Shown: one piece after another, positions 11,301 to 22,775 of the stretch
Layout of the letters: each line of letters begins with the position of its first letter
Position numbering within the stretch: position 1 is the first letter of the stretch
NCBI GenBank assembly: GCA_033439265.1
Contig: JAVTVX010000016.1
Coordinates: 12,821,201-12,885,200 of the forward strand
DNA from: Dillenia suffruticosa
Lineage: Eukaryota; Streptophyta; Magnoliopsida; Dilleniales; Dilleniaceae
Reading direction: 5' to 3'
DNA length: 64,000 nucleotides
Notes under the pieces: model-generated
Database searches by the model: none
Seen by the model: the letters and a program-made list of their open reading frames with translations, nothing else
What the model was told of the DNA's origin: nothing
Program-made: the position numbers and the translations under genes

Positions 11301-11940
11301 ATGGCAAATCCTCCAACCTCGTTTACTTCATTTCAAACCCAACTTTTTTCTTCCACAATTCTAATCTCTACAAATTATTTTCAATGGGTAGGACATATCA
11401 AAATATCACTCAATGCTTTAAAACTCTTGAAATTTATAACGAGTGAGGCCCTTGATATTACTGACCCTACATATGAAGAATGAAAAGAAAGAGATGATCA
11501 AGTCTTCATTCTCCTCTCTAGTACCATGGATCAAACTCACAAAAACATGATCTCATCTTGTCCAAATTCTAAATCTCTATGGGATCAAATGTACAATCTA
11601 TATGGGCAAGAATCGAATGTGGGAAGAATTTTTGAAATCAAGCGAAAGATCGCCAATATTCAGAAAGAGGAGAAAATTCTTTCCCAACTATTTGGAAAGT
11701 ATAAAGATCTATGAAATGAATTGGAGATGCTAAGACCTCATACATGTGATTCGAAGATATTGTTGAAACGGAAGGATGAAGATAAGTCTTTTGGCCTTCT
11801 TGTCTCTCTTGGTGAACGCTTCTCAAATGTTCGCCAAGAAATCCTTCGAATGAAGGACTTCCCTTCATATCAAGAAATTTGATTCTTAATTCAAAAAGCT
11901 GAAGCTAGCATGCAGCTTGAGGAGGTTTTACAATAAAAAG
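11301..11940 (+). pseudogene. gag region of Copia element B, broken
   Basis: It begins with ATG at 11301 (MANPPTSFTSF). Landmarks of the Copia gag (Retrotran_gag_2/UBN2) follow: NYFQWVGHIKISL, corresponding to N-Y-x-x-W; LWDQMYNLYGQ near 11575; and LVSLGERFSNVRQEIL near 11805-11855, the usual L-L-x-x-L-x-x-x-Y/F-x-x-V-R-x-x-I-L block. Gag would assemble the particle that packages element RNA. The frame is interrupted, so this is a fossil. Confidence 0.85.
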
Positions 11941-11963
11941 TTGAAGTTCATGGATTTCAAGTT

Positions 11964-13000
11964 GTGCAACGAGTTTCTATTCCTGCAACAGAACAACCAA
12001 TTGCTAACAAAATCTATCAGCCTCCTCATAAGAAAGGATGCTCACATTGTAAGAGGCTAATCCATACCAAAGAGAAATATTGGTTTCTTCATCCCCTTCT
12101 CAAACAAGAGCATCTCAAAAGAAAAGAACAAGAAGCACCAAAAGTAGTACAAAATGTGGCATTGAAAACAGCTCTTGAAGGCATCACCAAGCTACTAAAA
12201 CAAGTTGCTAATAATTCTGGTAACTTCTCAAACTTTACTTATTATACTGAAAATTGGTTAATAGATTCGGGATGTGATTATCATATGGTTAAGGATAAAG
12301 AAAAAATAAAACGTTTTAAACCCCTCCTGAATCCTAAAATAGTCAAAGTAGCTAATGGACAAAATTTGAAGGTTAAAGAACTTGGAGAAGTTGAAACATG
12401 TATCTTTGGGAAACAAACCCGAATATTTTATCCAATTCCTGAAACTATTTATAAAAATGTCTTTGATCTTGTGCGTTTAGATATATGGATATCCCCTGTT
12501 GAATCTAGAAGAGATTTCAAATATTTTATATCCTTTATAGATCATAAATCTAGATACACGTAGGTATACATACTTCACACTAAGGCATATGCTTTCAAAG
12601 CATTTAAAAACTTTAACAATTTTATCTTGAAACAATATGATACTCATATTAAAACTCTTAGAACTGATAATGGAGGTGAATATATGAGTAATAAATTCAA
12701 AAAATATCTAGAAAACAAAGGAATTATTCATCAAATATCTTGTCCCTATACTCCACAATAAAATGGAGTAGCCGAAAGAAAGAATAGGCATTTACTAGAA
12801 ATAGCAAGGATCATGATGTTTTCTGCAAATTTGCCTAATATATTTTGGAGTGATGCAATTAGTATAGCTGCACATATAATTAATCGACTTCCCACAAAAA
12901 TTCTCAAAGGAAAATCTCCTTTAAAGATACTTGAAAAGAAAAACCATCCTTATCTCATCTTAAAATATTAGGTTGCACATGTTATGCTCATATTCCTTCT
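11964..13000 (+). pseudogene. Zinc-knuckle, protease and integrase region of Copia element B, broken
   Basis: The frame at 11964-12563 contains a cysteine/histidine cluster (CSHCKRLIHTKEKYWFLHP), as in Copia nucleocapsids, then WLIDSGCDYHM, the aspartic-protease D-S-G active-site block. Integrase core landmarks follow: ISFIDHKSRYT near 12530, TLRTDNGGEYMS near 12655-12690 (catalytic D of the DDE set), GVAERKNRHLLEIAR near 12765-12810 (third catalytic residue, E) and INRLPTK near 12880. Protease would cut the polyprotein and integrase would insert the DNA copy. The region is interrupted and not functional. Confidence 0.87.
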
Positions 13001-13449
13001 CAAATAAGAGATAAGTTAGAAAGAAAAGGAAGACGTTGTGTTTTTATAGGCTATGCATCATTTCAAAAAGGATATTTATGCTATGAACCCGAAACTAGTA
13101 AAGTCTATATATCTAAAGATGTAATATTTTTAGAAGATAAATTTTATTTCAAAGAACATAGCAAAGATAAAGATTTCATAAAAAGAGACTTACAAATCCT
13201 TCTTTGGGAATCTCCAAGGGTTGAAAATAAATCTCACCAAGAAATAGTTCTAGAACAAAATATGGAGCAAGGGAGAGAACAAGTTAATGAGGAAATTATT
13301 ATGGAATCAATTAGATTAAGACGTCCTTCGGAATGGTTAAATAAGGAAGTTTATTATAACTCTAAAGTTACATCTCATCCTATCTCTGATTTTTATACGA
13401 CTAATAATGTTTCTTCTAATCATCAAGAGTTCTTGAATGCATTGATCAA

Positions 13450-14300
13450 GTGCAGGAACCTTTAAGTTATGGAGAAACTAATGCTTATCAAGGATGGAGG
13501 AAGGCTATGAAAGAAGAATTGGATGCTCTTACCAAGAATCAAACTTGGGAGATCACCACTCTTCCTAAAGGAAAGAAAGCGGTAGGGTGCAAGTGGATTT
13601 ACAAAGTCAAACATAAGAATGATGGAACAATCGACCACCTCAAAGCAAAACTTGTAGCCAAAGGCTTCACTCAAACATATGGAGAAGACTACACTGAAAC
13701 TGTTGCTCCTATCGCTAAAATGACTATAGTCCGAGTTTTATTGTCCCTTACAACGAACTGGAGTTGGCCGATGTTTCAAATGGATGTAAAAAATGCTTTC
13801 TTGCAAGGAGAATTGAAGGAGGAAGTTTATATGCAACTTCCTCAAGGGCTTGAATGCAAAGATGGACAAGTATGCAAGCTCAATAAGGCCATCTATGGTT
13901 TGAAGCAATCTTCTCAAACTTGGTATACTAAACTTAGCACCGCTCTTCTCAGTTATGATTCTCTAAGTATAACAGTGACTCATCTTTATTTACAAAATTT
14001 TTTAATGAAAAGGTCACCGTTGTACTTATCTATGTCGATGATATAATCATAACCGGGAATGATATAAAGCAAATAGATCAAATTAAAAATTTTCTTAAAT
14101 CCAAATTTGAAATTAAATATTTAAAGAAACTAAGGTACTTTTTAGGTATAGAACTTGCCTACTCTTCTAAAGGACTTGTTCTATTCCAAAGAAAGTACAC
14201 GTTTGATCTTTTACAGGAAATAGGTAAAATTGAAGCTAAACTGGCTTGTAGCCCTGTTTCAACTTTTGAAAAAGGAAAGGATAATGATCAATTCTTTACA
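13450..14300 (+). pseudogene. Reverse transcriptase region of Copia element B, broken
   Basis: A long frame at 13450-14046 covers most of the Copia RT (RVT_2). Motifs in order are [60 protein letters not shown] and LNKAIYGLKQSSQTW. The catalytic YVDD block appears near 14030-14045 (L-I-Y-V-D-D), followed by the FLGIE block near 14140. The domain order and spelling are those of plant Copia elements. The enzyme would copy element RNA. It is interrupted. Confidence 0.9.
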
Positions 14301-14342
14301 GATATACTGAGATACCAGAGACTCGTTGGGAAACTCATTTAC

Positions 14343-14940
14343 TTGACGATCACAAGGCCAAATATAGCATATGCAGTTAGCCGAATCAGTCAATATATGC
14401 ATAATCCAAAAGTGGGACATTGGAGAGTAGCCAAAAGGATCTTGAGGTACCTAACGGGCTCTTCTAGGTATGGAATATGGATGAAGTGCAACCGAAGTTC
14501 TGAAATTATTGGATATTGTGATGCGGATTGCGCTGGAGATTCTCAAGATAGAAGATCTACAATAGATTTTTTCATGTTTGTGGAAGGTAATCTCGTGTCT
14601 TGGACAAGCAAGAAACAATCAGTAGTTTCAAGATCTAGTGCGGAAGCAAAATATAGAGCTATGACAGCATCAACAAGTGAGATTATATGGCTTAAAATCC
14701 TAGTTAAAGACTTGGGGTTCAAGGTCATAATACCAATTCAGCTTTTTTGTGATAACCAATCGGCTATTCACATTGCATCAAATCCAGTGTTTCATGAGCG
14801 TACCAAACATATTAAGGTGAATTGTCATTTTATACGACAAAAGATTAAAGGCAAGATATAAGCACCCCTTATATAAAGAGTAGTGAACAACTTGCTGATA
14901 TTTTTACCAAGAGAATTACGGCTAGTCACATGAATAATAT
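14343..14940 (+). pseudogene. RNase H region of Copia element B, broken
   Basis: The frame at 14343-14861 carries TRPNIAYAVSRISQYM, LRYLTGSSRYGIW and GYCDADCAGD (first catalytic Asp). It continues with DRRSTIDFFMF, SRSSAEAKYRAM (catalytic Glu), LFCDNQSAIHIA (Asp) and HERTKHIKVNCHFIRQ. These are the Copia RNase H landmarks in the correct order. RNase H removes the RNA template during reverse transcription. The end of the domain is degraded. Confidence 0.9.
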
Positions 14941-14979
14941 TCTCGACAAGTTAGGCTCCATCGACATATATTCGCCAAA

Positions 14980-14991
14980 ATTGAGGAGGAG
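14980..14991 (+). other. Polypurine tract of Copia element B
   Basis: TTGAGGAGGAG lies immediately before the 3' LTR start. It is the plus-strand primer and supports the LTR boundary at 14992. Confidence 0.85.
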
Positions 14992-15634
14992 TATTAAAAA
15001 TATATAGGCCCACTTGGGCCCAAGATTTTTGGCCCAAGTGGGCCCATGTTCTCTAGCTCCAACGGCTATATAGCCGTTGGAGTCATTTGTCCACTCCATC
15101 TCTCTTCATCCAATATTTTTTATTTTTTATTTTTATTTTTTTTCTTCTTTCTTTCTCCCACCATCTTCTATAAATAGGGATTTTCTCTTCTTTTGTAAAC
15201 ACAACTTGGAAGATAATCTCTCTTCCAAAACATTTCTTCTCTCTTTCTCTATCTTTGTAATATTGAGATTATTTCTCTTTCACACTCAATAGAAGAAAAT
15301 TCTCTTCATTCTTCAATCTTGTTTTCTTGATAAATCTTTTTTCTTATTTTTCTCTTTCATTTGATCATATTTTTTATCTCTCTTTGTCCATATTTAAATT
15401 TGTGCTCCAAACTTTTGTGCATTCTTTAGTATGTGATGACATAGCATGTTTAGGAAAGTTCTGTCTAGTGGCAAATATTTGTCCAAGGAAAGTGGTACTT
15501 AAGCGAGGACAGACAATCTCCACCTCTTTCCTAGGAACTTTCCTTGTACTCCCTGCTACAGAACGGTTTGGGTTGAATTTAAGTAAGCTTTACAAATTTC
15601 TACAGAATCCCTTCCTAAAACATTGATTCTAACA
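14992..15634 (+). repeat. 3' LTR of Copia element B with two strong palindromes
   Basis: It starts TATTAAAAATATATAGG beside the polypurine tract. The distal end is set at TAACA (15634) by symmetry with TGTTA and is tentative. The U3 contains a 14-bp perfect inverted repeat (15007-15020 against 15031-15044, 10-nt loop) and a 22-bp perfect palindrome at 15059-15080. Confidence 0.75.
15169..15177 (+). promoter_or_regulatory. TATA box in the 3' LTR of element B
   Basis: TATAAATAG sits about 90 bp downstream of the palindrome and just before a pyrimidine-rich stretch. This is the expected place for the core promoter of a Copia LTR. The 5' LTR has the diverged counterpart TATGAATAG at about the same offset. 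Confidence 0.6.
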
Positions 15635-16424
15635 GAGTGCGTTACTGACGGTGTCAAAAGAGTTAGCAATGCCCACAGAGGCATGGCTATTTTCTCTACC
15701 TGTCAGCAATGCACACTTTTTGTCCAAAAAGCATCGCAAACCTTGCTACACCACTCTTCAATGTTGTCGCAAATACGAACGCTAAGCACCCGTGAGTTGC
15801 ACTTCCCAACACAACTAACTGGTTTAGTCCTATATTAGGAAACATTAGTCCTAGTCTTAGCAGAATCTATAAGTTAAGCTCTAATACCAATCGTAATGGA
15901 CCAATCATAAATTAGGGAAACTATCATACATGCATGACATGATCAAAAGACAATAGATTCAAATAAAAATCAATGAATCAAATATTATCTAGAACCCGAG
16001 GGTGCATTATAACAAAACCAACAATGCTTGAAACATGATGATCGAACTAAATAAGACTTGGTCTATAGGTCTAATGCTCGACTATATGCTCTCTTGGCTT
16101 CAAGTGATCTTTAAGGATCTATGTGCTACACAGAGAGTGCGCAACTCAATCTTTAGTAACTTCTACTCTAATCACATAATAGGGTTTTGACTCAATAACT
16201 ACTCTATAAAGACAATTATTTTTTTTATTGTACACAAATTTGAATTTGGAATCACCAAATTGGGGGAGTGGGATTTGTACCATTAAGATGTCCCATTGAG
16301 GAAGAAGATGTATAGAGAGAAAACAGTGACTTATTAACAAGGAGAGAGAGAGAGAGAACAGAAGATCAACACAACCACCTACAAACCCTAAGCTACACAC
16401 AACACAACAATCACCTTCCAGGAA
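15635..16424 (-). other. Old remnant with a primer-site-like motif
   Basis: No open frame is convincing here. At 15878-15889 the plus strand reads GCTCTAATACCA, one change from the complement of the initiator-Met tRNA primer site. This suggests that a minus-strand LTR lies to its right and an internal leader to its left. The putative LTR would be the host sequence later split by Gypsy element C and solo LTR D. A GA tract occurs at about 16342-16357. Confidence 0.45.
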
Positions 16425-16429
16425 CAAAT

Positions 16430-18625
16430 GTAATACCAAAATAAAAAAACGAAACAAAAAAAAAAAACAAACAAGTGGTGGGTCCCACCACCACCCACCA
16501 CTCCCATTCACTCTTTTCCCCCTTCTTCACCCGAGAGCCCCCTCCCACCACACTCCATTTTCTTTTTCTTTCTCTCATTCCTTCTCTCTCGGCACTCTCT
16601 CCCTTTCCCTTCTCTCCTTACTCTCTTCAAGTGCAACTAATCTCGCCCTTATATTGAATCTTTTAAAACTTCCAACAAAATCATTGGAGGTTGGTTCAGT
16701 GAAGAAAGTAGATTTTCTAGAGGGAGAAAAATCTAGGGTTTTGGAGTGGTTCAACAATGGATGAAATTGGCGGTTCCAATAGAGATAATGCTCTTTTCTA
16801 AATTTAGATTTTCATTATTTTTACATAAACTTTTGATTTATGTTGAGATTTGGGGTTTTTGTAGAGAGAGAAAAATTATGGTTTGAAAATGATGTAATCA
16901 AGAGATAAAATTGATGGTCCAAATAAGGTAATTTTTCTTCATTTATCTTAAATTTAAGTGTATTTTTCTAGTATATAAACTTTATGTTGAGATTGGAATA
17001 ATAAAATTTAGGGTTTTAAATGTAAGGTATATATAATATTAAAATTTGGAAAAATTTTGAAAGGAGAATTATTTTCCTAGGTTGGTGATATAGTTTAATG
17101 AAATTAGATAATAGATTGATAAATTTTGAAAAATTAGAATTTGTGTTAAATAAAAAATATTGATTTTTTTTAGCGTTTATTTGTGATTAGTTGATAAATT
17201 CGTATTTATTGGTTTATGTTGAAACAATTAAAAGATTAAGAGGATTTACCTTGGACTAGATTGTAGATTGGGAGTATTCACCATTCTAAGAGATAAGTGA
17301 TTTCATAATTGTATTTAAATAAGAAAAAATTCTTTTATTGAATTTTCGAAATGATTTTCAAAACTTGAATTTATATGTTTTAATGTGTGTAAACTATCCC
17401 AAATATTGAATTTTGAATTCTTATACATCCTATATATTTTGAGTGAACAAATGTGCCATATGAATTGGTTGATATTGAATTTATTGGTATGATGATTACT
17501 ATTGAAAATTTGTTAGAATTAATAGTACACGATTTGGATTTATGATTTTATGAAATAATGCATATGATTGGTTTGGGGTGAGAGGCTGAATGCTTATTAA
17601 ATGACTAGTCATTTTTCGCTACGGAGCGACCCGACGGGGTGACGTAATAGAGCTAGTAAACCATGAGATGTAGCCGAGCACGTGCGGTGCATTCATGGCT
17701 AGATATGATAAATAAGATCATAAGATAGTTGGTTGCACCATTAACGAAACACCACATCCAACGTAAAAAATTGTGATTTTTTAAAACGTAAAAATTATTA
17801 AAACCCTTGACGGTTCCACCCTAATTCATGATAGACCTTTATTGGGAACAGTAATTTTAGTTTGCCTAGTGTTTGAAAATATGAAATTGTTAGATGCATA
17901 TAAAAATGAATTATGACAATTGAGAATTTTGATGATATTGAAAACAATATTTGAATTATTCATTTATTCAATAAAATTGTGAACAACATGATGTTTGTAA
18001 TATATATATATGATTGATATATCCACCGCAAAAATCTTATTATTGTACAATTTATATATCACTCACTGGGTATATTATATACTCACCCTTCCTACTTCCA
18101 TTTTTACATAGCAAGCTTAGTCAAGACTTGTGAACGTTTAGGGTGATTTGAAGAAGATTGTTTTGTTGGACTTCTTTGACTAATAATTTTCATTTGGAAT
18201 TGGGGCATTAGTGGACTCAAATGGAGGCAAATTATGTAATTATTTTAAAAACTCATTTTCTACTATATTGTTTATGGATTTGAAATGTGATTATGGTTTG
18301 TATATTTAAAATGAAGATCTTTCCTTTTTATTTTTCTGAATTTTTCTTTGAGAATTATTTTGTTAGAAATTTGATTTAGATCCCTTGAGTAGGAACTTGT
18401 TTATACTCCATAGATTTAATTTGAATGGCCGGGTTGGCCCATTGCATGCATATTTTAAGAAAGGATGGACTGAGTTGGTCATTTAATTGTGCGAATGAAT
18501 GCATACTATTTTATTTTGATAGATTTGTTATTTGGGAAAATAGGTGAATATTGGAATATCTTGTGGTATCTCGGAACACGGAGTGGGGTTCACACATATT
18601 TCGGGGTTATGTGGCGGATGTCACA
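16430..18625 (+). repeat. 5' LTR of Gypsy element C
   Basis: Its start, TGTAATACCAAAATAAA, and most of its length align with 20623-22775. Homology fades near 18625, close to the shared CGGATGTCAC, so that end is approximate. It includes a CACTCACTGGGTAT...ATACTCACCC box at 18059-18088. Confidence 0.85.
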
Positions 18626-18899
18626 CCCCGGCCTAGTGTTTAAAACATACACGATCATTCGTTAACTCGAATGGTATCACCAAGAACTCATACTAATTAT
18701 AGGAAATATGAGAATCTATTTTTGGAATATCCTACCCTCCCAAATCATAATATGCCAATAACCCAATCTAAAATCTAACTTTAAGAAAATTGTGGGACCT
18801 TTCAATTATTCAAACAACCATGAATTCTTCACAAAGATATTTATCATTGATGGTAACTTGATTTAATCTTCAAAGTCAATACATATTCTTAAGGAATTA

Positions 18900-20570
18900 T
18901 CCTTATTCCATAAATAATCTCAAAGATTCATTATGGTATAAGCACCATCTTTGGATTACTTTATAAATTTAGAAAATCGAGAAATTGTGTTGTCAGATTG
19001 AGTAAATTTGAGTTTGGATTTGATGGAATAACTTTTCAGATCTTATTGTTTTTTATGGAATAAATTGGTATACACTTATTATCATCATAGAGGTATCTAG
19101 TGTTTTGGATTTAATAGGGTATTTTGGTGAATTTATCAAGAATTTTACCTTGATACTAGTTTACTAGACTAACTCGCAAGGGGGTACCTTATAGATAGGA
19201 TGAGCAATATAAGGCTAATTTCCAAACCTTGAAGGGTAAGTTTATAGCAGTTTTAATTTTAACATTGTCGGTTAACGAATAGGACATGTCAACTTGATTA
19301 GTGCTATGTAGGGTTTTTTCTAATTTTTATACTTGACTTGCAACTTCTATATAGCCAAATTTTCGGAAGAATCCTTCTTCTCTCTTGGTTTGACAAATTC
19401 TTAGTACCTGCAGAGCAGATGAGAAGTTGTCTGGTTATATATAGTGAGTGCATGGGATATCAGTAAGTAAAGGTTGAGTATCAGAATCTATGAGAATTAC
19501 TTGACCCACTCCTTATTTCTGAGTGGGAATGAGAGTATAGTTTCATAGATTTTGTCTTAAGATTTCTTAATATTATTAGGAGATTTGATGTCATGTGTAT
19601 AATAGTGGACCGCTTTACTAAGACTAGTTTTTCTCGATTGTAATAACTTATTATATGGAAAGGCAAACCAAGATATATATTGATTAGATAGTTACATTAC
19701 GTGAAGTACCAGACTCTATTGTATCGGATAGAGATTTATAGTTTCCTTCTCAGTCTTAGCCGAAATTACTGGAGTCTTTAGGAATTAAGTAGAAGTTAAG
19801 TGCAATGCTCCATCCTTAGAATGATGGCCAGTCTGAAGGAACTTTGGAGGATATGTTCCGAGCTGGTGCACTTAACTTCTCTAATAATGGGGATAGGCAT
19901 CTCTCTCTGGTAGAATTTGTATACAATAATAGTTATCAGTTTAGAATAGGTATATCACAATATGAAGCATTATATGAAAGAAAATATAGTACTCCATTGT
20001 GTTGGGATGAAGTCGGAGCAAAAAAAATAGAAAATGTGAAATCGATTGAGGCAACTAGAGAAAGTGAAGGTGATTCGAGCAAAAATGAAGATGGCTTAAA
20101 GTAGACAAAAGTGTTACGTGGACAAAAGGATAAAACCTTTGGAATTTGAGATTGGAGGTCTGGTCTTTTTGAAGATATCACCTTGAAAATGTCTGATCCG
20201 ATTCTCAAAGCGAGGAAAATTGAATTCTCGGTACATTGTCTCTTTCAACATCCTTGAGAGGATAGGAAAGGTGGCCTACTGGCTTGAGTTACCCCTGGAT
20301 TTGATGAAGATCCAAAATGTATTCCACGTCTCAATGTTAAGAAATATTTGTCAGATTCATCGCATATTTTAAAAAGTCTACCGATCGAATTAAGAGAAGA
20401 TTTAAACTTCAGAGTTCAACTTGTAGTTATTATTGATCGACAAATTAAAAGATTGTGAAACAGACAAATCTCTATTGTTAAGGTTAAATGGAAAAACGAT
20501 CAAGTCGAAGAAGAGACTTGGGAGCCCGAGGATGTTCTAAAAAAGCAATACCCCCATCTTTTTTAGATAT
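18900..20570 (+). pseudogene. Remains of pol and chromodomain, Gypsy element C
   Basis: Traces in order: a Gypsy block like G-Y-F-x-x-F-I-K-N-F near 19120; an integrase block near 19560-19640 (IIVDRFTKTSFS, from the family pattern [11 protein letters not shown]); and a frame at 19844-20104 with LSLVEFVYNNSYQ and YEALYERKYSTPLCWDEVG, the integrase C-terminal block. Near 20485-20560 comes VKWKNDQVEEETWEPEDV, followed by the family ending YPHLF. Integrase and chromodomain would direct insertion into chromatin. The region is too decayed to encode a product. Confidence 0.8.
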
Positions 20571-20622
20571 GATTTTATTTTTAAATTTTGAGAACAAAAT
20601 TTACTTTTAAGGGATTAGAAAT

Positions 20623-22775
20623 TATAATACCAAAATAAATAATAAATAAAAAAACAAGTGGTGGGTCCCACCACCACCCACCACTCCCATTCACTCTTTC
20701 CTTCTTCACCCTAGGCCCCCTCCCCAAAACTCCATTTTCTTTTTCTTTCTCTCATTTCTTCTCTCTCGGCACTCTCTCTTTTCCTTCTCTTCTTGCTTTC
20801 TTCAAGTGCAACTAATTTCAAGCAAAAACCATTAGATTGAATCTTTTAAAACTCCCAACAAAACTATTGGAGGTTAGGTTAGTGAAGGAAGTGAATTTTC
20901 TAGAGAGAGAAAAACCTAGGGTTTTGGAGTGGTTCAACAATGGATGGAATTTATGATTCCAATAGAGATAATACTCTTTTCTAAACTTGGGTTTTCATTA
21001 TTTTTGTATAAACTTTTCATTTATATTAAGATTTGGGGTTTTTGTAGAGAGAGAAAAATTAGGGTTTGAAGATGATGTGACCAAGAGATAAAATTGATGG
21101 TCCAAGTAAGATAATTTTTCTTCCTTTATCTTAAATTTAACGGTATTTTTCTAGTATATAAACTTTATATTGAGATTGGAATAATAAAGTTTAGTGTTTT
21201 AAATTTACAGTATATATAATATTAAAATTTGGGAAAATCTTGAAGGAGAATTATTTCCCTAGATTGGTGATATAGTTTAATGAAATTAAATGATAGATTG
21301 ATGAATTTTGAAAAATTAGAATTTGGGTTATGTAAAAACATTGATTTCTCCTAACGTTAGTTTGTGATTTGTTGATAAATTCATATTTATTGGTTTATGT
21401 TGAAACAATTAAAGGGTTAATAGGATTTACCTTGGACTGAATTGTGGATTGAGAGTATTCACCCTTCCAAGATGTGAGTGATTTCATAATTGTATTTAAA
21501 TAAGAAAAAATCTTTTATTGAATTTAGTGTGTATGGAATATCTCAAATATTGAATTTTGAATTCTTATGCATTCTATATATTTTGAATGAACAAATATGT
21601 CATATGAATTGGTTGATATTGAATATATTGGTATGATAATTACTATTGAAAAATTGTTAGAATTGATGACATATGATTTGGATTTATGATTTTATGAAAT
21701 GTTGCATATGATTGGTTTGGGTGAGAGCCTGAACCTCTATTAAATGACTAGTCATTTCCCGCTATAGAGCGACCCGACAGGGTGATTAGTAGGGGCCAAT
21801 AGACCATGGGATGTAATCGAGTATGTGCGGTGTATTCATGGCTAGATATAATAAATAAGATCGGGGATAGTTGGTTGCACCACTAACGAGACACCACATT
21901 CAATGTCAAGGACGGGCCATTTTTAAAACGTGAAAATTATTAAAACCCTTGACATTTCCACTCTAAGTCGTGATAAACCTTTGTTGGGAATAGTAATTTT
22001 GGTTTGCCCCGTATTTGAAAATATGAAATTGTTAGATGTATATAAGAATGAATTATGACAATTGAGAATTTTGATGATATTAAAAACAATATTGAGTTAT
22101 TCATTTATTCGATGAAATTGTGAACGACATGTTGTTTGAAACATATGTATATATACGATTGATATATCTACCACACAAGTCTTATTCTTGTATAATTTGT
22201 ATATCATTCACTGGGTATATTATATACTCACCCCTTCTACTTCTATTTTTTACCGAGAAAGTTTAGTCGAGATTTGTGAATGTTTAGAATGATTTGAAGA
22301 AGAAAGTTTTGTTGGATTTTTTCGGATAATAATTTTCATTTGGAATTGGGATATTAGTGGACTCCAAATGGAGACATATCATGAAATTATTTTGAAAACT
22401 TATTTTCTACTATATTGTTTATGGATTTAAAATTTGATTATGGTTTGTATATTTAAAATGAGGATTTTCCCTATTTATTTTTTTGAATTTTTCCTTGAGA
22501 ATTACTTTGTTGGAAATTTGATTGGATCCCTTAAGTAGGGACTTGTTTATACCCTATAAATTTTATTTGAATGGCTGGGTTGGTCCTTTGCATGCATATT
22601 TTGAGTAGGGATGGATCGAGTTGGTTCTTTGATTGTGCGAATACGAAATGGGATAATTCTTACACATGTTTCGGGTTGGTCCTTGTGGTATTTCGGAACA
22701 TGAAATGGGATTCACACATGTTTCGGGGTAACGCAACGGATGTCACGTGCTCGATCCGAGAGTCAGGGCATGACA
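20623..22775 (+). repeat. 3' LTR of Gypsy element C
   Basis: It starts TATAATACCAAAATAAAT after a purine-rich stretch (AAGGGATTAGAAA) and ends GGGCATGACA. The duplicated target ACAAA follows directly. Length is 2153 bp. Confidence 0.88.

Larger units (their letters stand above)
10969..15634 (+). mobile_element. Ty1/Copia LTR retrotransposon B, broken
   Basis: The left LTR starts at 10969 (TGTTAAAAATATATAG) and the matching right copy at 14992, just after the polypurine tract TTGAGGAGGAG. Coding order is gag, protease, integrase, RT, RNase H on the plus strand (Copia). The outer end is best placed at TAACA (15630-15634), which mirrors the starting TGTTA. The flanks GAATT and GAGTG match at only three of five bases, so this end is tentative. 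The coding region has about ten interruptions. Where the LTR copies align they differ by about 7-8% by eye, implying insertion a few million years ago. Confidence 0.85.
16430..22775 (+). mobile_element. Ty3/Gypsy chromovirus-like element C, heavily broken
   Basis: A 6.3-kb element with long LTRs of about 2.15 kb (16430 to about 18625, and 20623-22775). It is flanked by the exact 5-bp duplication ACAAA at 16425-16429 and 22776-22780. The LTR begins TGTAATACC and ends CATGACA. The short interior keeps pol traces in Gypsy order (RT/RNase H, integrase) and ends in a chromodomain-like VEEETWEPEDV, typical of chromoviruses of the Tekay/Del type. The coding region has dozens of interruptions and is much reduced. 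In a 225-bp sample the LTRs differ at about 11% of sites, so it is one of the older insertions. Confidence 0.9.

Noticed and set aside
10969-15634. GAATC at 15605-15609 as the right target copy of Copia element B
   Set aside because: It resembles GAATT at the left flank but would give an LTR end of CTACA that does not mirror TGTTA. TAACA at 15634 fits better, though neither is certain.
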